A DNA stretch of 64,000 nucleotides from the NCBI GenBank assembly GCA_030817875.1, contig JAUSZU010000001.1, forward strand, positions 1,240,001 through 1,304,000, read 5' to 3'. The translations under genes and the position numbers were made by a program. This document shows positions 54,388 to 63,593 of the stretch, in pieces. Origin of the DNA: Flavobacterium sp. W4I14 (lineage in GTDB: Bacteria > Bacteroidota > Bacteroidia > Sphingobacteriales > Sphingobacteriaceae). The notes under the pieces were generated by a model. That model saw only the letters and a program-made list of their open reading frames with translations, did not search any database and had not been told where the DNA came from. Every line of letters starts with the position of its first letter. Position 1 is the first letter of the stretch.

Positions 54388-55854
54388 ATGAAAAAATATT
54401 TATTTATCATCCTCACACTGATCGCCTGCACATCCTGCAAAAAGTTTTTGAATGTACAGCCTGAATCTGATGTGTCAAAAGAAGAATTGTTTACCACCGA
54501 AGAGGGCTTTAAAGAAGCTTTAAACGGAGCGTATGTTGGCTTTGCAGGCACCGATCTTTACGGTGGCAATTTAACTGTCAGCAATCTGGATATTATGGCA
54601 CAGAACTATCAGTTTAACGATGCTACCTTACAAAAAATAGCTGCTTTCGATTATACCATTCCCAGTTTCGTGAGTAAGATTAGCGTTATCTGGAACAAGG
54701 CTTACAAAGGTATCGGTAATGTAAACCAGATTTTGGAGGTTATCGATGAGCGCAAAGCGGTTTTTAAAGACGGAAATTACAATATTATTAAAGGCGAGGC
54801 ATTGGCTTTAAGAGCATATATGCATTTCGACCTGTTAAGGATGTTCGGCCCGTCTTATAAGAACAATCCTACATTTAAAGCGATGCCTTATGTAACTACA
54901 GTATCGACCAAAAGTACACCTTATTCTACTGTGAGCGAGGTTATTGACCAGCTGGTTACAGATTTGCAACAAGCTAAAATGTTACTTAAAACTTCCGATC
55001 CGATTATTCCGGCATCCTACGTTGTGGGCTATCCAAAAGGAGAAAAAACGACAGAACTTAAAAATACTTCATTGTTTTTACAGAATAGAAGACACCGCAT
55101 TAATTATTATGCTGTTGCTGGGGAACTGGCCAGGGTTTATCTCTACAAGGGAGACAATACCAATAGTTTAAACAACGCCAAAGAAGTCATTGAGTCGCTA
55201 AAATTCCCCTGGACGGTTAAAGAAGATTTCTTTGCTGCCGATGTGGCCAAGCGCGACAGGATTTTTTACAATGAAATTTTATTCGGTTGGTTTGCAGCTA
55301 AGGCATCGGTCGATCAGGCTAACGGGCTTTTTGCAAAAGATAACCCCGATTATTCTGCAACTGCAGATCAGATTAATACCATATATAGCTTAGGCACGGT
55401 TGGTGCTGATGATTGGCGCTATAAGCAATGGTTTAGGCTGGTAAAATCAGCAAATGCTTCAGATCGTTTTTATCTGCAAAAATATGTAGTAAATTCTACA
55501 CCCATCGAAAACCTTCATCCAATGGTAATGCCTGCTTTACGTTTGAGCGAAATGTACCTTATCGCGGCTGAAGCTAGTTTTGATACCGATGTTACAAAAG
55601 CATTGGACTATTTTAATACGCTTCGCGTTCATCGTGGTATTGGTACTGGTTTATCGGCTGGTATTAGTAAAAACGATTTTATAAATGAGCTGGAAAGAGA
55701 GTACCGTAAAGAATTTTATGGCGAAAGCCAGAGTTTTTATATGCATAAGCGCTTAAACCTAAATGTGGTTACCACTCAGGGACTGATTTACGCACCATCG
55801 GACAAACTCTTTGTTTTTCCTCTTCCGGTAGATGAACAAGCTTATAGAAATTAA
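54388..55854 (+). CDS. SusD/RagB-type lipoprotein
   Basis: Surface lipoprotein of 488 residues that forms the lid of the SusC importer and binds the ligand. Lipobox near residue 17 (IACTSCKKFLNVQPE). The N-terminal part has the family's usual GEALALRAYMHFDLLRMFG near residue 135. The C-terminal part has RLSEMYLIAAEASF. The length is in range for RagB/SusD. It sits between susC and a DUF4843 lipoprotein gene, in one operon. Confidence 0.93.
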   Translation: MKKYLFIILTLIACTSCKKFLNVQPESDVSKEELFTTEEGFKEALNGAYVGFAGTDLYGGNLTVSNLDIMAQNYQFNDATLQKIAAFDYTIPSFVSKISVIWNKAYKGIGNVNQILEVIDERKAVFKDGNYNIIKGEALALRAYMHFDLLRMFGPSYKNNPTFKAMPYVTTVSTKSTPYSTVSEVIDQLVTDLQQAKMLLKTSDPIIPASYVVGYPKGEKTTELKNTSLFLQNRRHRINYYAVAGELARVYLYKGDNTNSLNNAKEVIESLKFPWTVKEDFFAADVAKRDRIFYNEILFGWFAAKASVDQANGLFAKDNPDYSATADQINTIYSLGTVGADDWRYKQWFRLVKSANASDRFYLQKYVVNSTPIENLHPMVMPALRLSEMYLIAAEASFDTDVTKALDYFNTLRVHRGIGTGLSAGISKNDFINELEREYRKEFYGESQSFYMHKRLNLNVVTTQGLIYAPSDKLFVFPLPVDEQAYRN

Positions 55855-55870
55855 TTTAACAGACAAAAAG

Positions 55871-56722
55871 ATGAAAAAGAATATTATTTATATTTTGCTT
55901 TTGAGCATGACTTTCTTTGCCTGCAAAAAGAACGAAATGTTACCTTATATTTCAGATGACAATGTTTACCTGCATTATTTGGATAAAGATGGCAATCAAG
56001 ATACCACTACAATCAATTATTCCTTTGCGTATAACCCTGGTTTAGCCCAGGACACATTATGGATACCCATTGTTGTTACCGGGCCAAGGGTATCACATAG
56101 CCGCCAGTTTGCTTTAACCGTTGTCGATTCGGTTACCACGGCGATAAAGGGAACACATTACGAAGCTTTAAAGCCATTTTATACTTTGCCTGCCGATTCG
56201 GGTACATTTAAAATCCCTGTGATCCTAAAAAATACTGATGCTGCACTGGCCGATAAATCAGTGAGATTGGGATTTAGTACCATTAAAGGTGGCGATTTTC
56301 AGGCAAACCTTCCGCTGCCTTTGCGCAGTAAAAAAGTAGTTTTTTCTAACCGTTTAGAGAAACCAAGCTGGTGGATATATTGGGAATCCGACTTAGGTGA
56401 ATATGGGCGTATCAAACATCAGTTGTTCTTGATCTCATCAGGTACTGTAGATCTGGTCGACAAGTCTAAACCGAACGCCTTTTTAGAAATCCCACGGGCG
56501 CTTTATTACATCGAGAACTTCCGTGTTTTTTTAAAAGATCCAGCTGCATGGATCGCCAAGAACCCGAGTAAAGATTTTGTATTAACACCAAAAACCGATG
56601 GAAGCAAAGACTATGATTTCTACAATACGGCCTCACCAACCAAACGTTATACTGTGAAATATTTTTCATTGGTAAACGGCTACTTTTTTATTGATGAGAA
56701 CGGTAAACAGATTATTATCTAA
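55871..56722 (+). CDS. DUF4843 lipoprotein
   Basis: About 283 residues; start at 55871 (MKKNIIYILLLSMTFFACKK, lipobox FFACKK). It has beta-rich, Calx-beta-like strands (YNPGLAQDTLWIPIVVTGPR, GTHYEALKPFYTLPADSGTF) typical of the DUF4843 lipoproteins that accompany SusC/D pairs. It probably sits on the cell surface as an accessory to the importer. Spacing to susD is 16 bases and to the next gene 15. Confidence 0.82.
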   Translation: MKKNIIYILLLSMTFFACKKNEMLPYISDDNVYLHYLDKDGNQDTTTINYSFAYNPGLAQDTLWIPIVVTGPRVSHSRQFALTVVDSVTTAIKGTHYEALKPFYTLPADSGTFKIPVILKNTDAALADKSVRLGFSTIKGGDFQANLPLPLRSKKVVFSNRLEKPSWWIYWESDLGEYGRIKHQLFLISSGTVDLVDKSKPNAFLEIPRALYYIENFRVFLKDPAAWIAKNPSKDFVLTPKTDGSKDYDFYNTASPTKRYTVKYFSLVNGYFFIDENGKQIII

Positions 56723-56737
56723 CCGTTATAAAAGAAA

Positions 56738-58171
56738 ATGAAGATGAAATTCAAACTGATTTTGATACTGGCCATCATGGCTGGTTTATATACTGCCTGT
56801 AAAAAGGATCTGGGTAATTACGATTATCACCCGCCTTCGGAGCCTACACTTAGCAAATTTAAGGATTCTACTTTTGCAGCGCTTTTAGGTGATTCGTTGA
56901 TCCTTAACCCTAAAATTACATTAGCAGATGCCAATCCATCAACTGATTTATCTTACGAATGGCAAATTACTGTACAGGAAGAGTTAAGGGCTGCGGTTTA
57001 CACAGGTTTTCCTTTAAGGATCGTTTACAATCTCGGTCCAGGTTTACGTATGGCAAAACTGATTATTACCGATAAACGTAATGGACTGAAATACAATTTC
57101 CCATTTAAAATTATGGGAAGTACTGAGTTTACTAAGGGAAAAATCGTATTAAGCGATGATAATGGTACAACCAAGCTCTCTTTTGTAAAATCGGATAATA
57201 AAACGGTTATACCAGATATTTATAATGCTTTTCACAAGGAAACTTTACCCAATAACCCGGTTGAGCTGTATTTTGCTGATCCACTTCCTTACCAACCGAT
57301 TACTCAGCAACAGTTTTGGGTGCTGTGTAATGATCAGACTAAAAAGAGTCCATTATTAGATGCGAGTACCTTATTGCGGAAAAGTTATTTTAATGATCAG
57401 TTTTTTACGCCACCAAGTTCCATTGTAACCGGGCATATTGAAGCGTACCAGGGCACTGTGCCAACAGGCGTGGTAAATGGTAAAATGTATGTTGGTGTTA
57501 CTTCAACGGCACCTTTTGCACCTGATTACGGCAAATTTGCCAACGAACAGGCTGGTGATTATAACTTATCGAAATATTTTTCGTTCGTTGGTTCGTTTTA
57601 TTTTGCTTTTGATATCAAAACCAAAGGCTTTGTAACCTTTGCCGGGGATGGAAGTTATCTTGGAAAAGACTATGTAGTAGATCCTGCAGGAACAAGTTTC
57701 GATCCTAAAAACATTGGCATGGACCTGCTTTATATGCGAACAGGACAGGCTGGTACTTATTATGGTTTCTTCAAAGCTGCTGATGGCAATATTTACGAGC
57801 TGGGCTTTACTTATCAGTTCGATTCTGTAAACAAAAAAATCAAAGCAGAATATAAACGCATTTTTAAAGGCGCATCGCTCATCACGGCCGATACCAAATG
57901 GCAAAGGAACAGTTTAAATGTGTTCTACTTTACGGCTAACGATAAAATTTATCGCTACAACCCATTAAATGAAGATTTACGTGTACTTGATGCCGATTTT
58001 GGAGGTAAAAAAGTATCCATGCTAAAAATCAGCGCTGATGATAATACCCTAACCGTTGGAACTACTGGTTCGGTTTATACGGTTGATGTAAGTGTAGGCA
58101 AAAACGGAGTTGTTACACAAGCCATTAACGGAATTCCTGGCGCTCCGGTTGATATTGTAATCAGAAAATAA
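56738..58171 (+). CDS. PKD-like domain lipoprotein
   Basis: A 477-residue lipoprotein with lipobox at about residue 21 (GLYTACKKDLGNYDYH). An N-terminal PKD-like domain (LSYEWQITVQEELR) is followed by a beta-propeller-like C-terminal part (many YFTANDKIYRYNP-type strands). This fits the 'PKD-like family' proteins found with SusC/SusD and DUF4843 in Bacteroidota. The role is unknown. It may bind ligand or protein at the surface. Confidence 0.8.
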   Translation: MKMKFKLILILAIMAGLYTACKKDLGNYDYHPPSEPTLSKFKDSTFAALLGDSLILNPKITLADANPSTDLSYEWQITVQEELRAAVYTGFPLRIVYNLGPGLRMAKLIITDKRNGLKYNFPFKIMGSTEFTKGKIVLSDDNGTTKLSFVKSDNKTVIPDIYNAFHKETLPNNPVELYFADPLPYQPITQQQFWVLCNDQTKKSPLLDASTLLRKSYFNDQFFTPPSSIVTGHIEAYQGTVPTGVVNGKMYVGVTSTAPFAPDYGKFANEQAGDYNLSKYFSFVGSFYFAFDIKTKGFVTFAGDGSYLGKDYVVDPAGTSFDPKNIGMDLLYMRTGQAGTYYGFFKAADGNIYELGFTYQFDSVNKKIKAEYKRIFKGASLITADTKWQRNSLNVFYFTANDKIYRYNPLNEDLRVLDADFGGKKVSMLKISADDNTLTVGTTGSVYTVDVSVGKNGVVTQAINGIPGAPVDIVIRK

Positions 58172-58237
58172 TCCTATTCCATGCTTAGGCTAAACCCTGG
58201 GCATGGAAATTTAATTAAGCTTAAAAAAAACATACAG

Positions 58238-59371
58238 ATGAAAATCATAAAATTAGCAGTATTGGCCCTTTTGTTACCAGTTTTAAGCTGGGCACAAGCG
58301 CCGAATTTTAGTTTAACAGGTAAAATAGGCACATTGGGCACTCCTGCCAAGGCTTACATCGATTATATGGACAATGGTGTAAGTCATGAAGATTCAGTAG
58401 CGCTTGTTAACGGAAGTTTCAAGTTTGCCGGAAATATCTCTGGCATCGCCTACGCCCGTATGGCACTCGATCATACTGGTGGGGGTAAAGGTAAGGCTGT
58501 TTATACCGGGGATGTGATTTACTTTTATTTTGGTAAGGAACAGGTAACGATCACTTCAAAGGATTCTTTAGAAAATGCAGTTTTTGCCGGTTCGAAGGTT
58601 TACCAGGAATATGATGCCTATAACAAAGCCATCGGTGGTACTATTATGGCACTTACCAAAGCCGTTAATATAGATTTTAACCGTGGTACGCCTGAACAGC
58701 AAAAAGATACCGCTTACATGAAAGCAGTAGACCTGCGCTTCAGAAAAAACATCCAGAACAGAACCGACAAACAGTTTCAATTTGCTAAGGAACACCCCGC
58801 TTCATATTTCGCTTTGGTGGCACTTTCAGAAGCTGCCGGAAGTAAGGTTGATGTAGCCAAGGTTGAACCGCTTTTTAATGCAATAAATAAAGCGTACCGC
58901 GAAACCGATATGGGCAAAGAACTCGCTCAGCGTATTGCCGCAAGTGGTATTACCGCTGTTGGAAATATTGCACCGCTTTTTACACAGAACAATGTGGTAG
59001 GCAAGCCAGTTTCGTTAGCCAGTTTAAAAGGTAAAGTGGTACTGGTTGAGTTTTGGGCAAGCTGGTGTGGACCATGCAGGGCCGAAAATCCGAACCTGGT
59101 AAAACAATATCAAACCTATAAAGACAAAGGCTTCGAAATTATTTCGGTTTCATTGGATAATGTAAAAGAACGCTGGTTAGAAGCGATTGAAAAAGACGGT
59201 TTAGACTGGATTCATGTTTCTGACCTGAAAGGATGGAACAACGAAGTGGGCCGTTTGTATGGCGTACGCGCCGTGCCTGCAAGTTTTCTGGTAGATGCAC
59301 AGGGTAAGATTATTGGCAATGGATTACGTGGCGAACCTTTGAATAAAAAGCTTGCCGAAATATTCAATTAG
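58238..59371 (+). CDS. TlpA-family thiol-disulfide protein with DUF4369 domain
   Basis: About 377 residues; start at 58238 (MKIIKLAVLALLLPVLSWAQ, signal peptide). Residues about 22-130 look like the DUF4369 domain (FSLTGKIGTLGTPAKAYIDY). After a helical linker, a C-terminal thioredoxin domain has the active site WASWCGPCRAENP near residue 277 and the cis-Pro in VRAVPASFLV. Periplasmic or membrane-bound reductase or oxidase of disulfides. Together with two neighbours it adds a redox branch to this SusC/D locus. Confidence 0.9.
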   Translation: MKIIKLAVLALLLPVLSWAQAPNFSLTGKIGTLGTPAKAYIDYMDNGVSHEDSVALVNGSFKFAGNISGIAYARMALDHTGGGKGKAVYTGDVIYFYFGKEQVTITSKDSLENAVFAGSKVYQEYDAYNKAIGGTIMALTKAVNIDFNRGTPEQQKDTAYMKAVDLRFRKNIQNRTDKQFQFAKEHPASYFALVALSEAAGSKVDVAKVEPLFNAINKAYRETDMGKELAQRIAASGITAVGNIAPLFTQNNVVGKPVSLASLKGKVVLVEFWASWCGPCRAENPNLVKQYQTYKDKGFEIISVSLDNVKERWLEAIEKDGLDWIHVSDLKGWNNEVGRLYGVRAVPASFLVDAQGKIIGNGLRGEPLNKKLAEIFN

Positions 59372-59392
59372 TTATTGGCTGATAAAATATAG

Positions 59393-61264
59393 ATGATGAA
59401 AAAGATGCTAACGGCATGCCTGATGCTGGTTTCGCTGTTCACTTTTGGAACGACGAAATCTCGGGAGAAAATTGCATTAAAGGTTTTATATGTTGGGTAT
59501 AATCCCGATAAGCCAATGCCAAAAAATGTAGTTTATTATTCAACAACTCCAGCTGTTGTAGAAAAAATATACAAAACCAGAATGGCAGATTTTAAAACCT
59601 TTTTGGAACAACGTTTTACCGAAGTTAAGGTGATAGATGTAGCTGATTATAAAGTAGAAATGTCTGATGAGGTTGATGTGACGCTGATGGATGCGGGTCC
59701 GGTTATGTTACCGGCAAACTTTAGTCGTCCAATGGTGCTAATGCACGCCATGGCGCCAAATGTAGGTTTGCCTTTAGGTTTAAAATTCGACTGGTATTGT
59801 CAGTGTCTGGATGATGAAGCTTTAAATATCAAAACCGATCATCCCATTTTTAATACCCCAAATGCGGTAAAACTAAGCATAGTGAAAAAACCGACACCAG
59901 GTTCTTTTTTTAATGGTCATCAAGGAGTTGGTACACCAAAAGAAATGGGTAGGTGGCAGGTGGTAAAACAGGGCTTTTCTTCCAAAGAGCCTTATCTAAT
60001 CGGTATGGTTTCGCATGGTGAAGGATTTAATGATTCGCCTGATGCTGAATCTATATCAGGTGGCGTTTGCCTTAAAAATGCCGAAGCAGTGGCGTTAGGT
60101 CGTCAGGGGAATTACTTTATGTGGGGTTTTGCAGGCTCTCCTGATTATATGACAGCGGAGGCTAAAGATGTTTTTGTGAACACGATCTGTTATATCAAAA
60201 AATTCGACCGTCTTCCGGCTATTGTTAAAAAAGTGCAGATCGAAACCCGTAGTGGCATAGATGAACAAATCTATAGGTTAAGCAAAAATCTTTATAATCA
60301 GGCCATTGTATCAAGGCGTGAAGGGAACTTGCGGATGTTGAAAATGCAACAGGAACTAAAGGATAAAAAAGCAAAAGGCGAAGATATTGGCCATGGCAAC
60401 GAAATGTTTTTAAAAATGCCGGTAACCAACGATACCCAATCTTTTGAGGATTATGTAAAAGGTTATGCTGGAGATAGTTTATTTGCTATTTATGGTACTA
60501 ATATCAGTCTCTATCACAAGTATTACCGTCAAAATTATGAATATTTCTATCCTTCTGGCATGTATACCCTTCAGTTAGACCGAGATGCACAAAAACTAGG
60601 TATTTCTAACCGTAAAGTAGCGCTTTTAGATAAATGTGTAAGTTTATTGGAGGCCAACAAAGAGGTAGCGATGGCCCAGCGCTTGCTCGAACGTTATACG
60701 ACCGAAAAGTTTGGTAAAGCTACCGATTGGAGAAAATGGCTCAGTGATAACCGCAATAACCTGTTTTACACCGAATCTGGCGGTTTTAAATTCATGGTGA
60801 ATACCTATGGGAAAAATGTTCCTGTTGGCCAACAACAAAGCTATCAATTACCAAAAGCCATTGTAACTGGTGAACCTACCACAGCCGATCCGGTTGCGGT
60901 TTCTGCAAGGTTTATTCCTGGTAATGGTAATAAAAAGGACAGTTTGCTTATCGAAGCCAAAATTTTAAAAGGCTGGCATATTTATGCTTATGTAGCTAAA
61001 GATAATCCATTTGTGGTTACCGAAACCAGATTGGAACTTCCTGAAGGTGCAGTAGCCGATCAGGAATGGAAAACAACAGCAGCTATTCCATATCCGGGCA
61101 ATGAGGGCATGTTTATCTTTGAAGGAAAGGCCAACTTTAGGATAATGGTCGATTACAGCAAGGCAAAAGCTGGCACTAAAATTAAATGTGGCTTATACTA
61201 TCAGGTATGTGACGAAACCAAATGTTACCCACCTAAAGAAAAAATATTGGAAATACTTATTTAA
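59393..61264 (+). CDS. Fusion of ThuA-like and DsbD N-terminal-like domains
   Basis: A 623-residue exported protein (signal peptide at about 1-20). Residues about 25-280 look like a ThuA-type glutamine-amidotransferase-like fold (ALKVLYVGYNPDKPMPKNVV, PMVLMHAMAPNVG, NDSPDAESISGG). A helical middle region of about 220 residues follows. Residues about 505-623 match the DsbD N-terminal (DsbC/DsbD alpha) immunoglobulin-like domain (LLIEAKILKGWHIYAYVAKD), with the redox Cys pair CDETKCYPP near the end. The domain split is my inference; the ThuA part is weaker evidence than the DsbD part. Confidence 0.7.
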   Translation: MMKKMLTACLMLVSLFTFGTTKSREKIALKVLYVGYNPDKPMPKNVVYYSTTPAVVEKIYKTRMADFKTFLEQRFTEVKVIDVADYKVEMSDEVDVTLMDAGPVMLPANFSRPMVLMHAMAPNVGLPLGLKFDWYCQCLDDEALNIKTDHPIFNTPNAVKLSIVKKPTPGSFFNGHQGVGTPKEMGRWQVVKQGFSSKEPYLIGMVSHGEGFNDSPDAESISGGVCLKNAEAVALGRQGNYFMWGFAGSPDYMTAEAKDVFVNTICYIKKFDRLPAIVKKVQIETRSGIDEQIYRLSKNLYNQAIVSRREGNLRMLKMQQELKDKKAKGEDIGHGNEMFLKMPVTNDTQSFEDYVKGYAGDSLFAIYGTNISLYHKYYRQNYEYFYPSGMYTLQLDRDAQKLGISNRKVALLDKCVSLLEANKEVAMAQRLLERYTTEKFGKATDWRKWLSDNRNNLFYTESGGFKFMVNTYGKNVPVGQQQSYQLPKAIVTGEPTTADPVAVSARFIPGNGNKKDSLLIEAKILKGWHIYAYVAKDNPFVVTETRLELPEGAVADQEWKTTAAIPYPGNEGMFIFEGKANFRIMVDYSKAKAGTKIKCGLYYQVCDETKCYPPKEKILEILI

Positions 61265-61331
61265 GCTATCTATGCGCTCGGCATGGCCGGTAAAATAGCC
61301 TTGTCGTTTTTTTAACCCTTTAACTTAAAAT

Positions 61332-61919
61332 ATGAAACCTTTTTTAAGGCTTTGTCTCTTGGCTACTTTGTGTCTGTTTGCATGTATTTCTGTATCGGCG
61401 CAAACTGCTATAAACAAAGCTGATACCTTGCACAATAGGCTTTTATCAGAAATGACCGGCTTGCCTGCAGCCAATTTTACTTTAAAAGATCTCGATGGAA
61501 ATATAGTATCGCTAAAGGACTTAAAAGGGAAAGTAGTTGTACTCGATTTTTGGTCGACATGGTGTGTGCCATGCAAAAAATCTTTTCCTGCGATGCAGCT
61601 TGCTGTTAATACCTATAAAAATGATCCTTCTGTAAAGTTTTTATTTATCCATACCTGGGAAACCACCAAAACACCAGTTGAAGATGTAAAAAAATACATC
61701 GCACAATCTGGTTTTAATTTCCAGGTACTGATGGACCTGAAAGATGAAGCTGGGCGTAATGCTGCGGTTGAAGATTATGGTGTGAGTGCCATCCCTGCAA
61801 AATTTATTATCGATAAAGCAGGCAATATTGTATTTAAACTAACCGGCTTCACCGGAACCGATGCCGCTGCGCTCCAGGAAATTTCTGAGCGGATTACATT
61901 GGCAAAAAATCATAAATAA
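61332..61919 (+). CDS. Second TlpA-family redoxin
   Basis: A 195-residue thioredoxin-fold protein with signal peptide (residues 1-25, ending SVSAQ). The active site is WSTWCVPCKKSFP near residue 79 and the cis-Pro is in SAIPAKFII. It lacks the DUF4369 domain of the gene at 58238. It lies between the ThuA/DsbD-like gene and the protease gene. It may donate electrons to, or form a relay with, the DsbD-like domain upstream. Confidence 0.9.
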   Translation: MKPFLRLCLLATLCLFACISVSAQTAINKADTLHNRLLSEMTGLPAANFTLKDLDGNIVSLKDLKGKVVVLDFWSTWCVPCKKSFPAMQLAVNTYKNDPSVKFLFIHTWETTKTPVEDVKKYIAQSGFNFQVLMDLKDEAGRNAAVEDYGVSAIPAKFIIDKAGNIVFKLTGFTGTDAAALQEISERITLAKNHK

Positions 61920-61922
61920 CAA

Positions 61923-63593
61923 ATGAATAACGTCATAAAGGGAATAGCAGTAACAATAGTTATGCTCTTCAGTTTAAATGCTGTGGCCCAGAAAAAACAG
62001 GTTGCCAAATTTCAGAAAACCATCGTCGAAGCAGTTAAAAAGGCGTACCCTGCAAGTGTACGGATGTGGGGCTTCGATGTACAGCAAAACCAAAGAACCA
62101 GTGCTCAATTTAGTGGGGTGGTAGTGAGTACCGATGGCTACATCTTAACGGCAGCACACACCATTTTGCCCGGTAAAAATTATAAGGTTTTTTTTCCTGA
62201 TGGCCGCGAATGCATCGCGCTGGCACTTGGTAAAATAGAAAATAAAGAGACGCCAGGCATTCCGGATGTAGGCATGATGAAAATTACCGATAAAGGCACC
62301 TATCCATTTGCGGAGATGGGTTATTCAGCAAGTTTGCTTAAAAACGAACCTTGTATCAGCATTTCTTATCCTGAAAGTTTGAACCAAACCCTACCAACTT
62401 TAAGATTAGGCAATGTTGCAGAAGTGAAAAATGAATATGGTTTTATCCGCTCCACCTGCAAAATGGAACCAGGTGATTCTGGTGGCCCACTATTTGATTA
62501 TTATGGCCGTGTAATCGGGTTGCACAGTGCCATTGATGTCTCAGAAGAAATGAATTTCGAAATTCCTGTTGACCTTTATCGTTGCTATTGGACGGCTTTA
62601 AACAGCGAAAAACTTTATACCGCTTTCCCAGAAAAGAAGGATAGCGTGAAAACAGATCCCTTGTTTTTGCAATTACAGAAAGAAAGCAAACAAAAGGCTT
62701 TACATCCTGATTTTGATATGCCAAGGCTTAAAAACAGCTGCTTTTCCATCAAAAGTATGATGAAAGGAAAAAACCAGGATATTTACGCCACTTTATTGAA
62801 TGTTGGTACAGCAAATGGAGCTAAAAAACAGTTTCTACTTAGTAAAAACACAATGGTTGGTGAACAAGCAAAATGTGATGTTAATGGAGTTATGGTGCCA
62901 ATTAAGTTAATTGGAAAAGATCAGGAAAACGACCTGGTTTTATTTGAACTTGGCCAACGGATAACCGGTGGAATTGATTTAAATATTAGCGACAGCGTTA
63001 AGATAGAAATGGGTAAACTTCTTTATAGCATTGATCCCGACGGTAAAGTGGTGCACAGTGTTTTGGGCAGTACGCTATTTAATTTACCGAAAATTAACAG
63101 TCAACCTTATTTGGGCGCAATGGTGGTTTATAATTCCAGCCCCGTTCAGTTTTCGTTAATCAAAGCAGGCAGTCCGGCAGAAAAAGCGGGAATAAAAGTT
63201 GGCGATGAAATGATCAGCATGAATGGTAAACCAATAAAAAAAGCAGGCGATTTCGCCCCGGAAATAATGAAGTATTGGGCAGATGACGAAGTTACTTTTG
63301 AATGGGGAAATGCTTCGGGTAAGATGAGTAAAACACTAAAACTAGAGGGACGGGGTCAGTCGGTATTTAATCATCCGGCAGATAAATTTGAAGGTGGAAA
63401 GTCGGAGCGAAGAGATGGTTTTAATGCTGTTTTTACACACGATGCAGCTATTAAAGCCAATGCCTGTGGTTCGCCTGTTTTCGATTGGCAAGGCAGTTTT
63501 TGTGGGATTAACATCGCCAGGTTTAGCCGAACTACTACTGTTTTGGTACCGAAGAAAACGATAATAGATTTTGTTTTGAAGACTATTCTGTAG
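61923..63593 (+). CDS. Secreted trypsin-like protease with a degenerate second protease domain and PDZ
   Basis: A 556-residue exported protein (signal ends NAVAQ). The first HtrA/trypsin-like domain has a full triad: His79 in TAAHTI, Asp115 in IPDVGMMKI and Ser186 in GDSGGP. Residues about 280-375 repeat the start of such a fold (VPIKLIGKDQENDLVLFELG). A PDZ domain follows at about 405-470 (LIKAGSPAEKAGIKVGDEMI), and the end (NACGSPVFDWQGSFCGINIA) resembles the Ser region with Cys in place of Ser. So the second domain looks catalytically dead and is split by the PDZ. It starts 3 bases after the TlpA gene. Confidence 0.85.
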   Translation: MNNVIKGIAVTIVMLFSLNAVAQKKQVAKFQKTIVEAVKKAYPASVRMWGFDVQQNQRTSAQFSGVVVSTDGYILTAAHTILPGKNYKVFFPDGRECIALALGKIENKETPGIPDVGMMKITDKGTYPFAEMGYSASLLKNEPCISISYPESLNQTLPTLRLGNVAEVKNEYGFIRSTCKMEPGDSGGPLFDYYGRVIGLHSAIDVSEEMNFEIPVDLYRCYWTALNSEKLYTAFPEKKDSVKTDPLFLQLQKESKQKALHPDFDMPRLKNSCFSIKSMMKGKNQDIYATLLNVGTANGAKKQFLLSKNTMVGEQAKCDVNGVMVPIKLIGKDQENDLVLFELGQRITGGIDLNISDSVKIEMGKLLYSIDPDGKVVHSVLGSTLFNLPKINSQPYLGAMVVYNSSPVQFSLIKAGSPAEKAGIKVGDEMISMNGKPIKKAGDFAPEIMKYWADDEVTFEWGNASGKMSKTLKLEGRGQSVFNHPADKFEGGKSERRDGFNAVFTHDAAIKANACGSPVFDWQGSFCGINIARFSRTTTVLVPKKTIIDFVLKTIL

